Assembly (NCBI RefSeq): GCF_018257795.1
Contig: NZ_JAERJD010000002.1
Coordinates: 406,236-470,235 of the forward strand
DNA from: Citrobacter sp. JGM124
GTDB taxonomy: Bacteria > Pseudomonadota > Gammaproteobacteria > Enterobacterales > Enterobacteriaceae
Length of the DNA stretch: 64,000 bases
Reading direction: 5' to 3'
Shown here: one piece after another, positions 39,271 to 49,996 of the stretch
How the letters are laid out: each line of letters opens with the position of its first letter
Position numbering within the stretch: the stretch's first letter is position 1
Program-made: the position numbers and the translations under genes
The notes under the pieces: generated by a model
Told to the model about the DNA's origin: nothing
Database searches by the model: none
Seen by the model: only the letters and a program-made list of their open reading frames with translations

Positions 39271-40806
39271 TTATACTGTACGTTTAGCAAAATCTTTTAA
39301 TTTGAAGCCCAGCAACATCAGGGTCGCAAAATAAGAGGCTGCGCCCACCACCACCACCAGCATTAAGCGCGACAGACGATAGAGCATCGACCCCGTATCC
39401 CAGGAAGGTAACAGCATCAGCATGCCGATCAGGGCCACCGACATCACCGCCACGGCGATGATAAGGCGTAACAGGAACAGCTTCCAGCCTGGTTGTGGTC
39501 TGAAAATATCCTGCTTACGTAGCTGCCAGTAAAGTAACGCCGCATTGAGGCACGCCGCCAGCCCGATAGAAAGCGACAATCCTGCGTGTTTCAGTGGACC
39601 AATAAATGCCAGATTCATCAGCTGAGTAAGAATAATAGTGGCAACAGCAATTTTTACCGGTGTTTTGATATTTTGTCGTGAATAAAACCCCGGGGCTAAT
39701 ACTTTTACAGCGATCAGGCCTAACAGACCAATGGAATAAGCCACTAACGCCCGCTGCGTCATCAGTGCATCAAACGCGCTGAAACTGCCATACTGAAACA
39801 GTGAGATCACAAGCGGTTTAGCCAGGATACCCAACGCGACCGAACAAGGGAGCGCCAGTAAAAAACAGAGTCGCAATCCCCAGTCCATCAAACGGTTATA
39901 GCCTTCGTGGTCACCTGCTGAGTATGTTTTAGCCAGTGAGGGCAGCAGTATTGTGCCCAGGGCTACACCCAGAACGCCCGCCGGGAACTCCATCAGACGG
40001 TCAGCATAATACATCCAGGAAACCGAACCAGACGCCAAAAATGAGGCGAAAATAGTATTAATTATCAGTGAAATCTGGCTAACGGAGACCCCCACAATTG
40101 CCGGCCCCATTTGCTTAACGACCCGTAACGATCCACTGTCCCGGAAGTTGATCCGCGGCAAGACCAGCATCCCAATTTTCTTTAAATAAGGGAGCTGGTA
40201 AGCCAGTTGTAGTACCCCACCCACGGTGACCGCCCAGGCCAGCGCTAATATGGGCGGGTTCATGTGCGGAGCCACCAGCAGAGCAAATATAATCATACTG
40301 ATATTCAGCAGGGTCGGGGCAAATGCCGGCACCGAAAATCGGTTCCAGGTATTTAATATAGCGCCGACCAGTGATGCCGTTGAAATCAGCAAAATATAGG
40401 GGAAGGTGATTCGCAACAGGCTACTGGTTAACGCGAATTTATCCGCGTCATCAGTAAACCCCGGGGCTGTGACCATAATCACCCAGGGCGCAGCCAGCAT
40501 GCCTAAAACGGTAATGACCGCCAGTACCAGCGTCAGTAACCCGGCAATATAAGAAACAAACAGGCGGGTATCTTCCATCTCCTGACGGCTTTTATACTCC
40601 GCCAGTATCGGCACAAACGCCTGGGAAAAAGCCCCTTCAGCAAAAATACGCCGCAATAAATTAGGCAGCTTAAAGGCGACAAAAAAGGCATCGGTTGCCA
40701 TTCCGGCACCAAAGACTCTGGCAACAATGGCATCACGAGCAAATCCCAGTACGCGAGAAACCATGGTCATCGAACTGACCGCCGCCAGTGATTTTAATAA
40801 ATTCAT
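39271..40806 (-). CDS. murJ: Lipid II flippase MurJ
   Basis: Essential inner-membrane flippase moving lipid II to the periplasm for murein synthesis. 511 aa (E. coli MviN 511), about 14 membrane segments. MOP-family sequence [41 protein letters not shown] with the functionally important Arg/Glu, and [13 protein letters not shown]. Downstream of yceM with a 199-nt gap. Confidence 0.96.
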   Translation of the reverse strand: MNLLKSLAAVSSMTMVSRVLGFARDAIVARVFGAGMATDAFFVAFKLPNLLRRIFAEGAFSQAFVPILAEYKSRQEMEDTRLFVSYIAGLLTLVLAVITVLGMLAAPWVIMVTAPGFTDDADKFALTSSLLRITFPYILLISTASLVGAILNTWNRFSVPAFAPTLLNISMIIFALLVAPHMNPPILALAWAVTVGGVLQLAYQLPYLKKIGMLVLPRINFRDSGSLRVVKQMGPAIVGVSVSQISLIINTIFASFLASGSVSWMYYADRLMEFPAGVLGVALGTILLPSLAKTYSAGDHEGYNRLMDWGLRLCFLLALPCSVALGILAKPLVISLFQYGSFSAFDALMTQRALVAYSIGLLGLIAVKVLAPGFYSRQNIKTPVKIAVATIILTQLMNLAFIGPLKHAGLSLSIGLAACLNAALLYWQLRKQDIFRPQPGWKLFLLRLIIAVAVMSVALIGMLMLLPSWDTGSMLYRLSRLMLVVVVGAASYFATLMLLGFKLKDFAKRTV

Positions 40807-41005
40807 TTAGTTTGTGATTCCACAAGCAATCAGCCTGAATCGCAGGCATCGGGTAATCTGGTAACAGGTCGTGGATTCTTTTACATCACAGACATGCCCA
40901 GCCGCTAACGGACAAATACTCTTTATGTTTTCCGAACAGATAACGTTATCGCGGCATAGTCTACCGATACGCGCCTGAAATGCTACTGCCAGAGATGTTA
41001 CAGTT

Positions 41006-41929
41006 TTATTCTTTTATTGCGTCTCGCCATAGTTTCTCAACTACCCGTTGTGCCAGAATAGCCTGCTCACCCGCCGTGTCGGGAACCGTTTGATTAGCAA
41101 CACAATCAATAAAATGGCGGGCACAGGCAACAAAACCTCGTTGTTCCAGAGAGCTTTGCCATGCAGGCGTCGGACGCTCAAGAATGCCCGCCCCACACTC
41201 TTCTCGCCACTGGCGCATGTCGACCACCTCATACAGCCCCCCCCTGGTCACCGCCTGAACCCATTCCCGCTGACTACCAGCACAGCGATGCATGCTGGTG
41301 GTTATGATTAATTTTTCCAGCCGAAAATGGTGCTCTGCATATAACAACTGCCCCTGGTCATTGGTTTCAATCACGCCACTTTGCAGGCTGGCGTCCTGTC
41401 CCCCCAACCATAAGGCAGTATCAACCAGGTGTAAGTAGTCATCCAGCAAGGTGAATCGTAAATCATGGGGACCAACACTGTTTAACCGATGCTTGTCCAT
41501 TCGCAGGGATGATGCGGAGTGTATGTGCTGTTTCAGTCGCTGATACTGAGGGGCGAAGCGGCGATTAAAGGCAACCATCAGGGTCCGCTTTTTCGCCCTG
41601 GCCAGTGCGAGTAGCTGTTCTGCATCCTGGAGGTTATCCGCAAGGGGTTTATCGACACAGACATCCACCCCTGCGTTCAGCAATTCGCGTACTACCGCAA
41701 AGTGTGAGGCGGTGGTGCTGTGCACAAATACCCCATCACACTGGCTCGCAAGGCTGGATAAAGACGTGACATAAGGGATACGGTACGCTTCACAGACAGG
41801 TCGTGCCGTGGCTTCTGTCGGAGAAAAAGCGGCAACGACTTGCCACTCTCCCGAAGCGGCTAACACAGGTAACCAGGCCTTTTGTGCAATGCCACCCAGG
41901 CCAACAATACCGATCCGCAGTTTACGCAC
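41006..41929 (-). CDS. yceM: YceM (MviM) Gfo/Idh/MocA-family oxidoreductase
   Basis: Predicted NAD(P)-dependent oxidoreductase; substrate unknown. 307 aa, the E. coli length. Rossmann motif GIVGLGGIAQKAWLP at residues 7-21 and the family's EKP-like VDKPLADN. It starts two bases after yceH, implying coupling. The old name mviM refers only to linkage with mviN (murJ). Confidence 0.92.
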   Translation of the reverse strand: MRKLRIGIVGLGGIAQKAWLPVLAASGEWQVVAAFSPTEATARPVCEAYRIPYVTSLSSLASQCDGVFVHSTTASHFAVVRELLNAGVDVCVDKPLADNLQDAEQLLALARAKKRTLMVAFNRRFAPQYQRLKQHIHSASSLRMDKHRLNSVGPHDLRFTLLDDYLHLVDTALWLGGQDASLQSGVIETNDQGQLLYAEHHFRLEKLIITTSMHRCAGSQREWVQAVTRGGLYEVVDMRQWREECGAGILERPTPAWQSSLEQRGFVACARHFIDCVANQTVPDTAGEQAILAQRVVEKLWRDAIKE

Positions 41930-41931
41930 AA

Positions 41932-42585
41932 TTACGCCTCCGGGCGGTTCAGCAAGGCTTCAATCTGCTGCTTTAAATCAGCAACATCCGCTTCCAGGGC
42001 TATCACCCGTGCTTCCAGTTCTGAAGTCTGCGGCGGTACTGTCCCCGTATCCGGGGCCTCGTTTTCCACATCCACAGCACCGCTGAACAGATGCTGGTAT
42101 CGACTCTCTCGCTTACCCGGCTCACGGGCCAGCCGCACAACAAAGGGGCCGTCTTCCCGATGGGCAAGCTGTTCCAGCGACGCTTCCAGTTGTGCCATAT
42201 CATTAAATTCAAACATTCTGCCAGTCCTCCCACGGAGTTCTCCCGGAGTCTGGGCACTGCGCAATAACAATGTGGTAATGATGGCAACGTCTGCCGGAGA
42301 AAATTTTAAATTACCGAATTCTGAATTACAGAAACGTTGTTCATATTTGGTCACTCGATTACCAAACCCCGTCACCGTACGTAAATAGTGACGTTTCACC
42401 AGTTCATCCAGCGTGTCCTGAACCTCTCGTTCGCTCAGTGTCATCACTGGCTCGCGATTTGTCTTCTGATTACAGGCCATCACAATGCCGTTAAGTGACA
42501 TAGGGTACTGTTCAGGTGTGGTGACCTGTTTTTCTAACAGACTGCCAATAACACGAGCTTCTACAGCAGAGAACTGATGTTTCAT
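41932..42585 (-). CDS. yceH: YceH family protein (DUF480)
   Basis: 217 aa (E. coli 215). Two winged-helix-like repeats: [23 protein letters not shown] with [12 protein letters not shown], and [28 protein letters not shown]-terminal heptad-like segment ([22 protein letters not shown]) is a probable coiled coil. Function unknown. Between rimJ and yceM, 10 and 2 nt away. Confidence 0.92.
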   Translation of the reverse strand: MKHQFSAVEARVIGSLLEKQVTTPEQYPMSLNGIVMACNQKTNREPVMTLSEREVQDTLDELVKRHYLRTVTGFGNRVTKYEQRFCNSEFGNLKFSPADVAIITTLLLRSAQTPGELRGRTGRMFEFNDMAQLEASLEQLAHREDGPFVVRLAREPGKRESRYQHLFSGAVDVENEAPDTGTVPPQTSELEARVIALEADVADLKQQIEALLNRPEA

Positions 42586-42594
42586 TTTTTGTCC

Positions 42595-43179
42595 TTAGTG
42601 ACCTGAACGCCACGCTTTATTCGTCAGTGCGGTTAAGACATGATCCTGCCATTGCCCATCAATCAGTAGATAATCTTTGGCGTAGCCCTCTTTTTCAAAT
42701 CCGAGGCTGCCCAGCACATTTCCGCTACGCTGATTGTGCGGCATGTAACTGGCCATAATACGATGTAATGACTGTGCCTGCTGCATATAACGGTTAGTGG
42801 CAGTAAGCGCTTCATGCATGAATCCCTGCCCCTGATATTTTTCCCCAAGGGAATAACCGAGATAACAGGCATTGAACGCCCCGCGCAACACATTGGAATA
42901 GTTTGCAACGCCAAGGATCTCTTTCTCATCCGTATCCATTAGCGCAAAATAAAAGGCACTGTGTTGCTGGTGCATCGCTTCTATCATTGCCAGGCGAGCC
43001 TGCCAGCCTGAGTTCGAGTAGTAGCTTTCATCACGATATGGTTCCCAGGGTTTGAGAAATCGCCGATTTTCCTCATAATAGTCCGCCAGCCGCCATGAGT
43101 CGCGCTCATACACGAGTCGAACCACCAGCCTTTCAGTCAATAAACGCACTTTAGGCACGTTGTTGCGATAGCCAAACAT
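42595..43179 (-). CDS. rimJ: Ribosomal protein S5 N-acetyltransferase RimJ
   Basis: GNAT-family enzyme acetylating the N-terminal Ala of S5. 194 aa from ATG 43179, matching E. coli RimJ; an upstream frame to 43257 is not needed. [19 protein letters not shown], the acetyl-CoA loop [43 protein letters not shown] ending segments. Divergent from mdtH; heads rimJ-yceH-yceM. Confidence 0.95.
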   Translation of the reverse strand: MFGYRNNVPKVRLLTERLVVRLVYERDSWRLADYYEENRRFLKPWEPYRDESYYSNSGWQARLAMIEAMHQQHSAFYFALMDTDEKEILGVANYSNVLRGAFNACYLGYSLGEKYQGQGFMHEALTATNRYMQQAQSLHRIMASYMPHNQRSGNVLGSLGFEKEGYAKDYLLIDGQWQDHVLTALTNKAWRSGH

Positions 43180-43407
43180 ATTACTCCACCCTTTCATTTC
43201 ACCTGACCTGGACTCACGTCGTGATACTGCCGTTAACCTGTCGCTTGATGGTAGCAAGCTTCCGTCAATTTCCGTTGAGTTGTCGATGAAAAATTTGAAT
43301 CAATCCCACCGAACGATAAAAAAATATTATCTTGTGTTCCATATTAAAAACATAGGGTTCGCGCGAAAATATCTGTCTTTGAATAATGAATATTCCCGGG
43401 AGGGGAA

Positions 43408-44622
43408 ATGTCGGGTATATCGCAAGCCAGGCGTTTGGGTAAATGTTTTCTTTTGATGGATAACATGCTGGTCGTGCTTGGCTTTTTCGTCGTTTTTCCC
43501 TTAATTTCGATTCGCTTTGTTGATCAGATGGGGTGGGCCGCCTTGGTGGTAGGTATCGCCCTTGGTTTACGGCAGTTAGTCCAGCAGGGGCTGGGAATTT
43601 TTGGCGGCGCGATTGCTGACCGGCTCGGTGCAAAACCAATGATCATAACAGGGATGCTACTACGGGCGGCGGGTTTTGCTTCAATGGCTGTCGCTGATGC
43701 CCCTTGGTTGCTCTGGCTGTCCTGCATCATTTCGGGGGTCGGTGGCACATTGTTTGATCCGCCACGATCAGCACTGGTGATTAAGCTGGTACGCCCGGCC
43801 CAGCGCGGTCGTTTTTTTTCCCTGTTAATGATGCAGGACAGCGCTGGCGCAGTAACAGGTGCCCTGCTTGGTAGCTGGTTACTGCAGTTCAATTTTTCCC
43901 TGGTGTGTGCCATCGGTGCGGTCATTTTTATTCTCTGTGCCTTGTTCAACCTTTGGCTACTTCCCGCATATAAGTTGTCAACAATCAGAACACCGGTACG
44001 TGAAGGGATGGCTATCGTACTGAAAGATAAACGTTTCGTTACCTATGTTCTGACACTCACAGGCTACTATATGCTGGCGGTGCAGGTGATGTTGATGCTG
44101 CCAATTATGGTGAATAATATCGCCGGCACCCCTGCGGCGGTAAAATGGATGTATGCTATTGAAGCTACCCTTTCCCTCACGCTGCTTTATCCCATTGCCC
44201 GTTATAGTGAGCAACGTTTTAGTCTTGAACAACGCCTGATGGCAGGATTATTGCTGATGACCGTCAGCATGGTACCAATGGGCTTAAGCAGTTCACTGCA
44301 GCAACTGTTTTCCCTGATTTGTGTTTTCTATTTTGGGGCTATTATTGCAGAGCCTGCACGTGAGACACTCAGCGCCTCACTGGCTGACTCCCGCGCCAGG
44401 GGGAGCTACATGGGCTTTAGCCGTCTTGGCCTTGCCTTTGGTGGTGCGCTGGGCTATGCCGGTGGCGGCTGGTTATTTGATGTGGGCCACGATTTTAACC
44501 AACCCGAACTGCCCTGGGCGATACTCGGGATCATTGGTGCCATGACGCTAATGCTGCTGTGGTGGCAATTCTTGCCTGAGCATGTAAAGTCACCAGTAAC
44601 GGAAACAGATAAACTTGGATAA
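43408..44622 (+). CDS. mdtH: MdtH major-facilitator multidrug efflux protein
   Basis: Inner-membrane MFS exporter; in E. coli, overexpression raises quinolone resistance. 404 aa (E. coli 402), 12 membrane segments expected. MFS loop [17 protein letters not shown] and [12 protein letters not shown] are conserved. RBS GGAGGGGA before ATG 43408. In E. coli grxB follows divergently; here it is missing. Confidence 0.94.
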   Translation: MSGISQARRLGKCFLLMDNMLVVLGFFVVFPLISIRFVDQMGWAALVVGIALGLRQLVQQGLGIFGGAIADRLGAKPMIITGMLLRAAGFASMAVADAPWLLWLSCIISGVGGTLFDPPRSALVIKLVRPAQRGRFFSLLMMQDSAGAVTGALLGSWLLQFNFSLVCAIGAVIFILCALFNLWLLPAYKLSTIRTPVREGMAIVLKDKRFVTYVLTLTGYYMLAVQVMLMLPIMVNNIAGTPAAVKWMYAIEATLSLTLLYPIARYSEQRFSLEQRLMAGLLLMTVSMVPMGLSSSLQQLFSLICVFYFGAIIAEPARETLSASLADSRARGSYMGFSRLGLAFGGALGYAGGGWLFDVGHDFNQPELPWAILGIIGAMTLMLLWWQFLPEHVKSPVTETDKLG

Positions 44623-44896
44623 TCCTGTCATTCCCCTTTCTTTTTCTGGGGCCCCGCGCTTCAGAATAATTTGAATGGGTTGTCGATGCTGCGTTGCCAC
44701 AGGTGCCGGTGATGCGCAGATTCGCGAAATCATCACGGGTATCGGATAAAAATGCCAAAGCTGAACAAAACATCGGGGAGATGGTCTGTTAAGGTAGGGT
44801 ATTTTAGCGTTAACAACGATGGATAATACCAGTTATCTGGGTCATGAAAGTCTTGCATAAAGCCTTTTCATGGTGATGCAGTCAACGAGGATGTAG

Positions 44897-45457
44897 ATGA
44901 AAACGTTTTTTTTAACCGCCATATTGGCATTGGGATCTTTACTTGTCGGATGTAACCCACTCACTCAGTACCAGGTCAGTGAAAACACTATCAATCAGGC
45001 GCTGGAAAAACACAACCACTTTGCAAAAAGTATCGGGATCCCCGGCGTCGCTGATGCCCAGGTTACACTCACTGATCTCGTCAGTCAGATAGGGCGTGAA
45101 GAACCGAATACGGTGATATTAAGCGGTAAGGCTAACCTGGATATTTCCTCTCTTTTCGGCTCCCAGAAAGCAACGATTCAGTTGAAGATGAAAACTAAGC
45201 CCGCTTTTGATAAAGAAACCGGGGCGATTTATCTGCGGGAAATAGAGATTGTTGACAGCCAGATAGAACCTGAAAAGATGCAAAATATTCTGCAAATGGT
45301 GATGCCTTATCTGAGCCAGTCATTACGCAGTTACTTTAATCAGAATCCCGCTTATGAGCTCAGTAATGATCGCAGCAAGGCTGAGTCTCTGGCCAAAAAA
45401 CTGGCGAAAGGCATTGAGGTTCGACCGGGGGAAATTATCATTCCATTTACTGATTAA
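44897..45457 (+). CDS. yceB: YceB lipoprotein (DUF1439)
   Basis: Predicted outer-membrane lipoprotein, 186 aa as in E. coli. Lipobox GSLLVGC with Cys19. The mature domain (TINQALEKHNHFAKSIGIPG, LREIEIVDSQIEPEKMQ) is of the YceB family; role unknown. 274 bp after mdtH, where E. coli has grxB between. Confidence 0.92.
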   Translation: MKTFFLTAILALGSLLVGCNPLTQYQVSENTINQALEKHNHFAKSIGIPGVADAQVTLTDLVSQIGREEPNTVILSGKANLDISSLFGSQKATIQLKMKTKPAFDKETGAIYLREIEIVDSQIEPEKMQNILQMVMPYLSQSLRSYFNQNPAYELSNDRSKAESLAKKLAKGIEVRPGEIIIPFTD

Positions 45458-45590
45458 ATTCAACGCCCTGCCATTGCAGGCAGGCGGCAACGCAGCAAAT
45501 CCCCGGGAGCTGACATCAGTCAGTGACCGGGGTGAGCGAGGACAGCCAACGCACCTGCGGCTTGAACTATGACGTGTATAGTTGATGCAA

Positions 45591-45606
45591 ACGGAAACGT
45601 TTTCCC
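45591..45606 (+). promoter_or_regulatory. PurR-box-like operator of pyrC
   Basis: ACGGAAACGTTTTCCC matches the PurR consensus ACGCAAACGTTTTCGT at 13 of 16 positions with the central AAACGTTT intact, 71 bp upstream of pyrC. E. coli pyrC is a known PurR target. Confidence 0.75.
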
Positions 45607-45676
45607 TTATCCTTATATCCCGGCAGAAAACCCTGTAAATGTCTGATATTCCCCCCTCTTGCGCCGGAGCACATTC

Positions 45677-46723
45677 ATGACTGTATTTCCCCAGGTATTA
45701 AAAATTCGCCGTCCCGATGACTGGCATATCCATTTACGCGACAGTGATATGCTAAAAACCGTGGTGCCTTATACCAGCCAGGTTTATGGCCGCGCAATTG
45801 TGATGCCCAATCTGATGCCCCCCATCACGAGCGTTGAAGCCGCAATACATTATCGCCAGCGTATTCTCGATGCTGTACCTGCCGGGCATAAATTTGAGCC
45901 ACTGATGACCTGTTATTTGACCGATACGCTGGAGCCGGATGTGCTCGAGCAAGGGTTCAGACAAGGGGTCTTCACCGCCGCCAAGCTTTATCCGGCCAAT
46001 GCGACAACCAACTCAAGCCACGGAGTAACCAGTACCGCAGCCATCATGCCGGTCCTAGAAAGAATGCAGAAAATCGGTATGCCACTCCTGATTCATGGGG
46101 AAGTGACCCATGCTGATATTGATATCTTCGACCGCGAAGCGCGCTTTATTGAGACTGTGCTGGAGCCATTACGCCAGCAACTCCCGGCTCTTAAAGTCGT
46201 CTTCGAGCATATCACCACTAAAGATGCGGCCCAGTATGTTAAAGAGGGAAACTCGCTGATTGGTGCCACAATAACGCCACAGCATTTGATGTTTAACCGC
46301 AACCATATGCTCGTGGGCGGTATTCGCCCGCATCTTTATTGCTTGCCTATTTTGAAGCGCAGCATTCATCAGGAGGCGTTACGCGAGCTGGTCGCCAGTG
46401 GATGCTCACGTGTATTCCTTGGTACGGATTCTGCCCCGCATACTCAAGGACGTAAAGAATCAAGTTGTGGTTGTGCCGGTTGTTTTAATGCCCCTTCCGC
46501 CCTGGGCGCTTATGCGACAGTATTCGAGGACATGAATGCATTGGCTCATTTGGAAGCGTTCTGCTCACTGAATGGCCCGGCATTCTACGGCCTGCCTGTT
46601 AATGAGGGCACCATCGAGTTAGTTCGTACCGCTGAGAAAATACCCGAAAAAATCAGCAGCCCTGACGGTGATATTGTGCCTTTCCTGGCGGGAGAAACGG
46701 TGCGCTGGTCGGTCAACGCGTAA
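45677..46723 (+). CDS. pyrC: Dihydroorotase PyrC
   Basis: Zinc enzyme cyclising carbamoyl-aspartate to dihydroorotate in pyrimidine synthesis. ATG 45677 with CCGGAG upstream gives 348 aa, the E. coli length; the frame extends to 45659 without support. Metal/active-site residues: DWHIHLRD, the carboxylated Lys of [26 protein letters not shown] and GTDSAPH. A C-rich tract (CCCCCC at 45649-45654) close to the Shine-Dalgarno could support the CTP-sensed start-site switching known for E. coli pyrC, but I cannot place the transcription start. Confidence 0.96.
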   Translation: MTVFPQVLKIRRPDDWHIHLRDSDMLKTVVPYTSQVYGRAIVMPNLMPPITSVEAAIHYRQRILDAVPAGHKFEPLMTCYLTDTLEPDVLEQGFRQGVFTAAKLYPANATTNSSHGVTSTAAIMPVLERMQKIGMPLLIHGEVTHADIDIFDREARFIETVLEPLRQQLPALKVVFEHITTKDAAQYVKEGNSLIGATITPQHLMFNRNHMLVGGIRPHLYCLPILKRSIHQEALRELVASGCSRVFLGTDSAPHTQGRKESSCGCAGCFNAPSALGAYATVFEDMNALAHLEAFCSLNGPAFYGLPVNEGTIELVRTAEKIPEKISSPDGDIVPFLAGETVRWSVNA

Positions 46724-46757
46724 TTTTTTCTTGTGCCTATTGTGCCATGAATAATGA

Positions 46758-46777
46758 TACTGTATACATATACAGTA
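46758..46777 (+). promoter_or_regulatory. LexA (SOS) box of dinI
   Basis: TACTGTATACATATACAGTA, a complete CTGT-N8-ACAG palindrome agreeing with the SOS consensus at all key positions, ends 18 bp before the dinI ATG. Confidence 0.93.
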
Positions 46778-46795
46778 TCATTATTGGAGGCCATT

Positions 46796-47041
46796 ATGCA
46801 TATTGACGTCACCATTGCCAAAACTACCCCTTTACCTTCTGGTGCTGTTGAAGCGCTGGCAGGGGAATTATCCCGGCGGATCCAACATGCTTACCCGGAT
46901 GTCCCAACCGAGGTACAGGTACGCCTTGCCACCAGCAATCAGTTATCCGTGCTTGGTGGCGCGAAAGAAGATAAAACCCGTATTAGCGAAATCCTTCAGG
47001 AAACATGGGAAAGTGCTGATGACTGGTTCAGTGCCGAATAG
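46796..47041 (+). CDS. dinI: DinI, modulator of RecA filaments
   Basis: Small acidic SOS protein that stabilises RecA filaments. 81 aa from ATG 46796 (GGAGG upstream); matches E. coli DinI at both ends (IDVTIAKTTPLP; RISEILQETWESADDWF). The frame extends upstream through the LexA box, which is not coding. Confidence 0.96.
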   Translation: MHIDVTIAKTTPLPSGAVEALAGELSRRIQHAYPDVPTEVQVRLATSNQLSVLGGAKEDKTRISEILQETWESADDWFSAE

Positions 47042-47376
47042 CACCGCGTCCAGTGGCACTGGGTTATTTCTCAGGGGGGGGCTGCCTCTCCCTGTGTTTG
47101 TCTTCACGCTATTCTATTGAATTTAAATTATCCATTGCGGCTATGCCCGCCCTGTTTTCCCGCGTTTTTTATTATTCTCCTCTCCTTTATTTTTAGTATA
47201 AAAAACAGCCAGGTGGCATAAATTAATTTGTATGCAGGCCGTGAATAATGTTAGAAAGTATTGTCGGGAATTTATTTATCCTGCGGTTATTTTCGAGAAG
47301 AGATATACTTAGTACGTTTACTTTTATCTTGCATGAACCTCACTAGTCGTTGTCTTTTTACACGTTATAAGGGGTT
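47042..47376. other. Intergenic region dinI-bssS
   Basis: 335 bp without a gene. The part after about 47120 is A+T-rich and should carry the bssS promoter. A G-run/CCCTG inverted repeat near 47072-47096 may be the dinI terminator, but the stem is imperfect. Confidence 0.4.
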
Positions 47377-47379
47377 ATG

Positions 47380-47634
47380 ATGGAAAAGAATAAAGATGTG
47401 ATTCAAACTCATCCTCTTATCGGATGGGATATCAGTACGGTAGACAGCTATGACGCTATGATGCTACGCCTGCACTACCTGACATCTGATAATCAAAAGC
47501 AAGATGAAACAGAAATCGGGCAAACATTATGGCTGACTACTGATGTCGCCAGGCAATTTATCTCTATCCTTGAAGCAGGGATAGCAAAGATTGAGTCCAG
47601 TGATTATCAGGTTAGTGACTATCGTAAGCACTGA
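47380..47634 (+). CDS. bssS: BssS, biofilm regulator
   Basis: 84 aa, same as E. coli BssS (YceP), which influences biofilm formation and indole/AI-2 signalling. ATG 47380 is chosen over the adjacent ATG 47377 by spacing to AAGGGG and by E. coli length. VIQTHPLIGWDISTVDSYDA and TLWLTTDVARQFISILEAGI are conserved. Confidence 0.94.
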   Translation: MEKNKDVIQTHPLIGWDISTVDSYDAMMLRLHYLTSDNQKQDETEIGQTLWLTTDVARQFISILEAGIAKIESSDYQVSDYRKH

Positions 47635-47848
47635 TGTTTACCATGCCGATTACGCTAAGTATCAGAGTCCCCATTAAGTAAAAACTCACTTTACTCGTCC
47701 CTTGAGGGGGCGTTGACCGTCCCCTCATACCCGCATCATTTTTATCTTCCTTTGCTATTTTATCCTTGCATAAATTGCATGCGCCTGATGAATTAATTAC
47801 CCTCTGTCCCTTAAAGAAATCAAGTTCTTCGTGACGCTTGCCCGACAT
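47612..47848 (-). CDS. Possible small membrane protein, unrecognised
   Basis: 78-codon frame on the opposite strand between bssS and solA, overlapping the bssS end by 23 nt. It has a CxxC pair (GACNLCKDK), a charged middle and a C-terminal hydrophobic stretch (VSFYLMGTLILSVIGMVNI) that could be one membrane segment. E. coli has yceO (46 aa) in this place but I see no similarity. The Shine-Dalgarno is poor (GACGGG touching the ATG). It may be spurious. Confidence 0.25.
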   Translation of the reverse strand: MSGKRHEELDFFKGQRVINSSGACNLCKDKIAKEDKNDAGMRGRSTPPQGTSKVSFYLMGTLILSVIGMVNISAYDSH

Positions 47849-47936
47849 CCCGTCACGGCGGTGTGCTGAACCTGACGAAGAGTCCCCTTGATAACGTCAA
47901 GCATGACAGGCATTACCCTAAATATGAGAGAACACC

Positions 47937-49052
47937 ATGACATATGATCTTATCATCGTTGGTAGCGGTTCCGTGGGAGCTGCTGCAGGATGTTATGCGG
48001 CCAACTCTGGCCTGAAAGTACTGATGATTGACAGCGCACATCCTCCTCATACCCAGGGCAGCCATCATGGTGATACACGCCTGATACGCCATGCTTATGG
48101 TGAAGGGGAAAAGTACGTGCCACTCGTTTTACGGGCTCAAACCCTGTGGAATGCTCTGGCAGAGATCAGTGGTGCAAAGCTGTTCCATCGGACTGGGGTG
48201 ATTAATGTCGGCCCGACTGATTCGTCGTTTATTAAAAATATAAAAAATAGCGCATTGAAATACGACTTACCCCTTGAAGAAATGCGTGCCTCAGACGTTA
48301 AGGCTCGCTGGCCAGAACTTGTCATCCCTGAAGATTACATCGGTCTTTTTGAGCCTGATTCTGGTGTTCTTAAGAGTGAGATTGCTGTCGAGACGTATAT
48401 TCGTCTGGCAAAACAAGGTGGGGCAACACAGCGGTTTAACTGCCAGGTGAATGATATTCAGTATCAGAATGATCATGTCACCGTGATTACGGATGACGGC
48501 AACTATACTGGTACCAGGCTGCTGATCAGCGCAGGTACCTGGGTGAAAAAATTGCTGCCGACGCTCCCCATTACCCCGGTACGTAAGATTTTTGCCTGGC
48601 ATCAGGCTGACGGCCGCTACAGTGAGAATAATCGCTTCCCGGCATTCACGGCCGAAACACCTGATGGGCAACAATACTATGGCTTTCCATCAGAAGATAA
48701 TGAGCTGAAGGTGGCCAGGCATAATGGCGGGCAAGTCATTAGTCAGCCAGAGCAGCGCCTTCCCTTTGGTCATGTTGCAGGAGACGGGCTGGAAGTTTTT
48801 CCTTTCTTGCGTGAATTTTTGCCCGGTATTGGCTGCTGTTTGCATGGTGCGTCATGCACTTATGACAATACTCCCGATGAAGACTTTATTATTGACACGC
48901 TGCCAGGACAGGATAATACCTTAATTATTTCCGGACTCAGTGGGCATGGTTTTAAATTTGCCAGTGTCCTGGGGGAAATTGCCTGTCAGTTCGCACTCGG
49001 CAAAACTTCTGATTACGATCAGTCCCCCTTTTCCTTGTCCCGTTTTAAATAA
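47937..49052 (+). CDS. solA: N-methyl-L-tryptophan oxidase SolA
   Basis: Flavoenzyme of the monomeric sarcosine oxidase family, demethylating N-methyltryptophan. 371 aa (E. coli 372). FAD-binding [15 protein letters not shown] at residues 4-18; [13 protein letters not shown]; the covalent-flavin Cys in [14 protein letters not shown] near 307; C-terminal [16 protein letters not shown]. Preceded by about 300 bp with no convincing plus-strand gene. Confidence 0.94.
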   Translation: MTYDLIIVGSGSVGAAAGCYAANSGLKVLMIDSAHPPHTQGSHHGDTRLIRHAYGEGEKYVPLVLRAQTLWNALAEISGAKLFHRTGVINVGPTDSSFIKNIKNSALKYDLPLEEMRASDVKARWPELVIPEDYIGLFEPDSGVLKSEIAVETYIRLAKQGGATQRFNCQVNDIQYQNDHVTVITDDGNYTGTRLLISAGTWVKKLLPTLPITPVRKIFAWHQADGRYSENNRFPAFTAETPDGQQYYGFPSEDNELKVARHNGGQVISQPEQRLPFGHVAGDGLEVFPFLREFLPGIGCCLHGASCTYDNTPDEDFIIDTLPGQDNTLIISGLSGHGFKFASVLGEIACQFALGKTSDYDQSPFSLSRFK

Positions 49053-49068
49053 TACAGAATTTTTTGAG

Positions 49069-49092
49069 GTGGCGATTCTTTCGCCACTTTTA
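49069..49092 (+). terminator. solA terminator
   Basis: GTGGCGA/TCGCCAC stem with a 5-nt loop followed by TTTTAAT, 17 nt after the solA stop. Confidence 0.8.
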
Positions 49093-49423
49093 ATAAATAT
49101 GAGTACTGTCTTTTACTATAAAAAACTATTCATATGACAATTTTATCTGTGAAAATTCAGTATTGTTGTATAGCCGCAAATTGACAATAAAATACAAATA
49201 AATATAAATATGTACAAAAAATAAGATTAATAAAAACAGTAATAAACCCATTAAATACAATAAACAACTACACTTTCTCTATAAAACAGAAAGACAATAT
49301 GGTCTCTCAGTCAAATTTTATGAAAAAAAATATTTATATTTAATTAACATTCATTTTAAGTTGCTTTAAATAATACGGATAGTCTATGGTTCGTTTAATC
49401 ATCGACAAACTGGGTACGATATT
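49093..49423. other. A+T-rich intergenic region before yceJ
   Basis: About 330 bp, strikingly A+T-rich with many A-runs, no reading frame. Probably the yceJI promoter region; nucleoid-protein (H-NS-type) binding is plausible but only inferred. Confidence 0.5.
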
Positions 49424-49978
49424 ATGCAATGGCGAAACTCACCACAACGCTATGGCTCACTATCAGTGTTAATACACTGGTCAGTGGCAATAACCGTCTA
49501 TGGTATGTTTGCATTAGGCTTATGGATGGTGACGCTGAGTTATTACAGCGACTGGTATCATAAGGCACCTGATTTACATAAGAGTATTGGTATCACGTTG
49601 ATGATGGTCATGGTGATTCGTGTCATCTGGCGTTTTATTTCCCCCCCACCACCGTCATTAAAAAGCTATTCACCACTAACCCGTATTGCCGCGGTAACCG
49701 CGCATGTCCTGTTGTATGTGTTGTTATTTAGCATTCTGCTCAGTGGTTATTTTATTTCCACTGCGGACGGAAAAGGTATCAGTCTGTTTGGTTTCGCCGA
49801 AATACCGGCATTATTAAGTGATGGTGCCACTCAGGCTGATTTTGCTGGAGATATTCACCTGTGGCTTGCCTGGAGCCTGGTGATTATTTCTCTGTTGCAT
49901 GGCCTGGCAGCGTTAAAACATCACTTTATTGATAAAGATGCCACCCTCAAACGTATGTTGGGTAAAGCATCAAATTAA
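49424..49978 (+). CDS. yceJ: Cytochrome b561 homologue YceJ
   Basis: Four-helix membrane cytochrome b, 184 aa (E. coli 188). Probable heme-ligand histidines in VLIHWSVA, DLHKSIG, TAHVLLYVLL and LHGLAALKHH. Eighteen nt before yceI; pairing of a b561 with YceI is conserved and suggests a joint redox role. Confidence 0.92.
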   Translation: MQWRNSPQRYGSLSVLIHWSVAITVYGMFALGLWMVTLSYYSDWYHKAPDLHKSIGITLMMVMVIRVIWRFISPPPPSLKSYSPLTRIAAVTAHVLLYVLLFSILLSGYFISTADGKGISLFGFAEIPALLSDGATQADFAGDIHLWLAWSLVIISLLHGLAALKHHFIDKDATLKRMLGKASN

Positions 49979-49996
49979 CTATGGAGTCATACTGCA

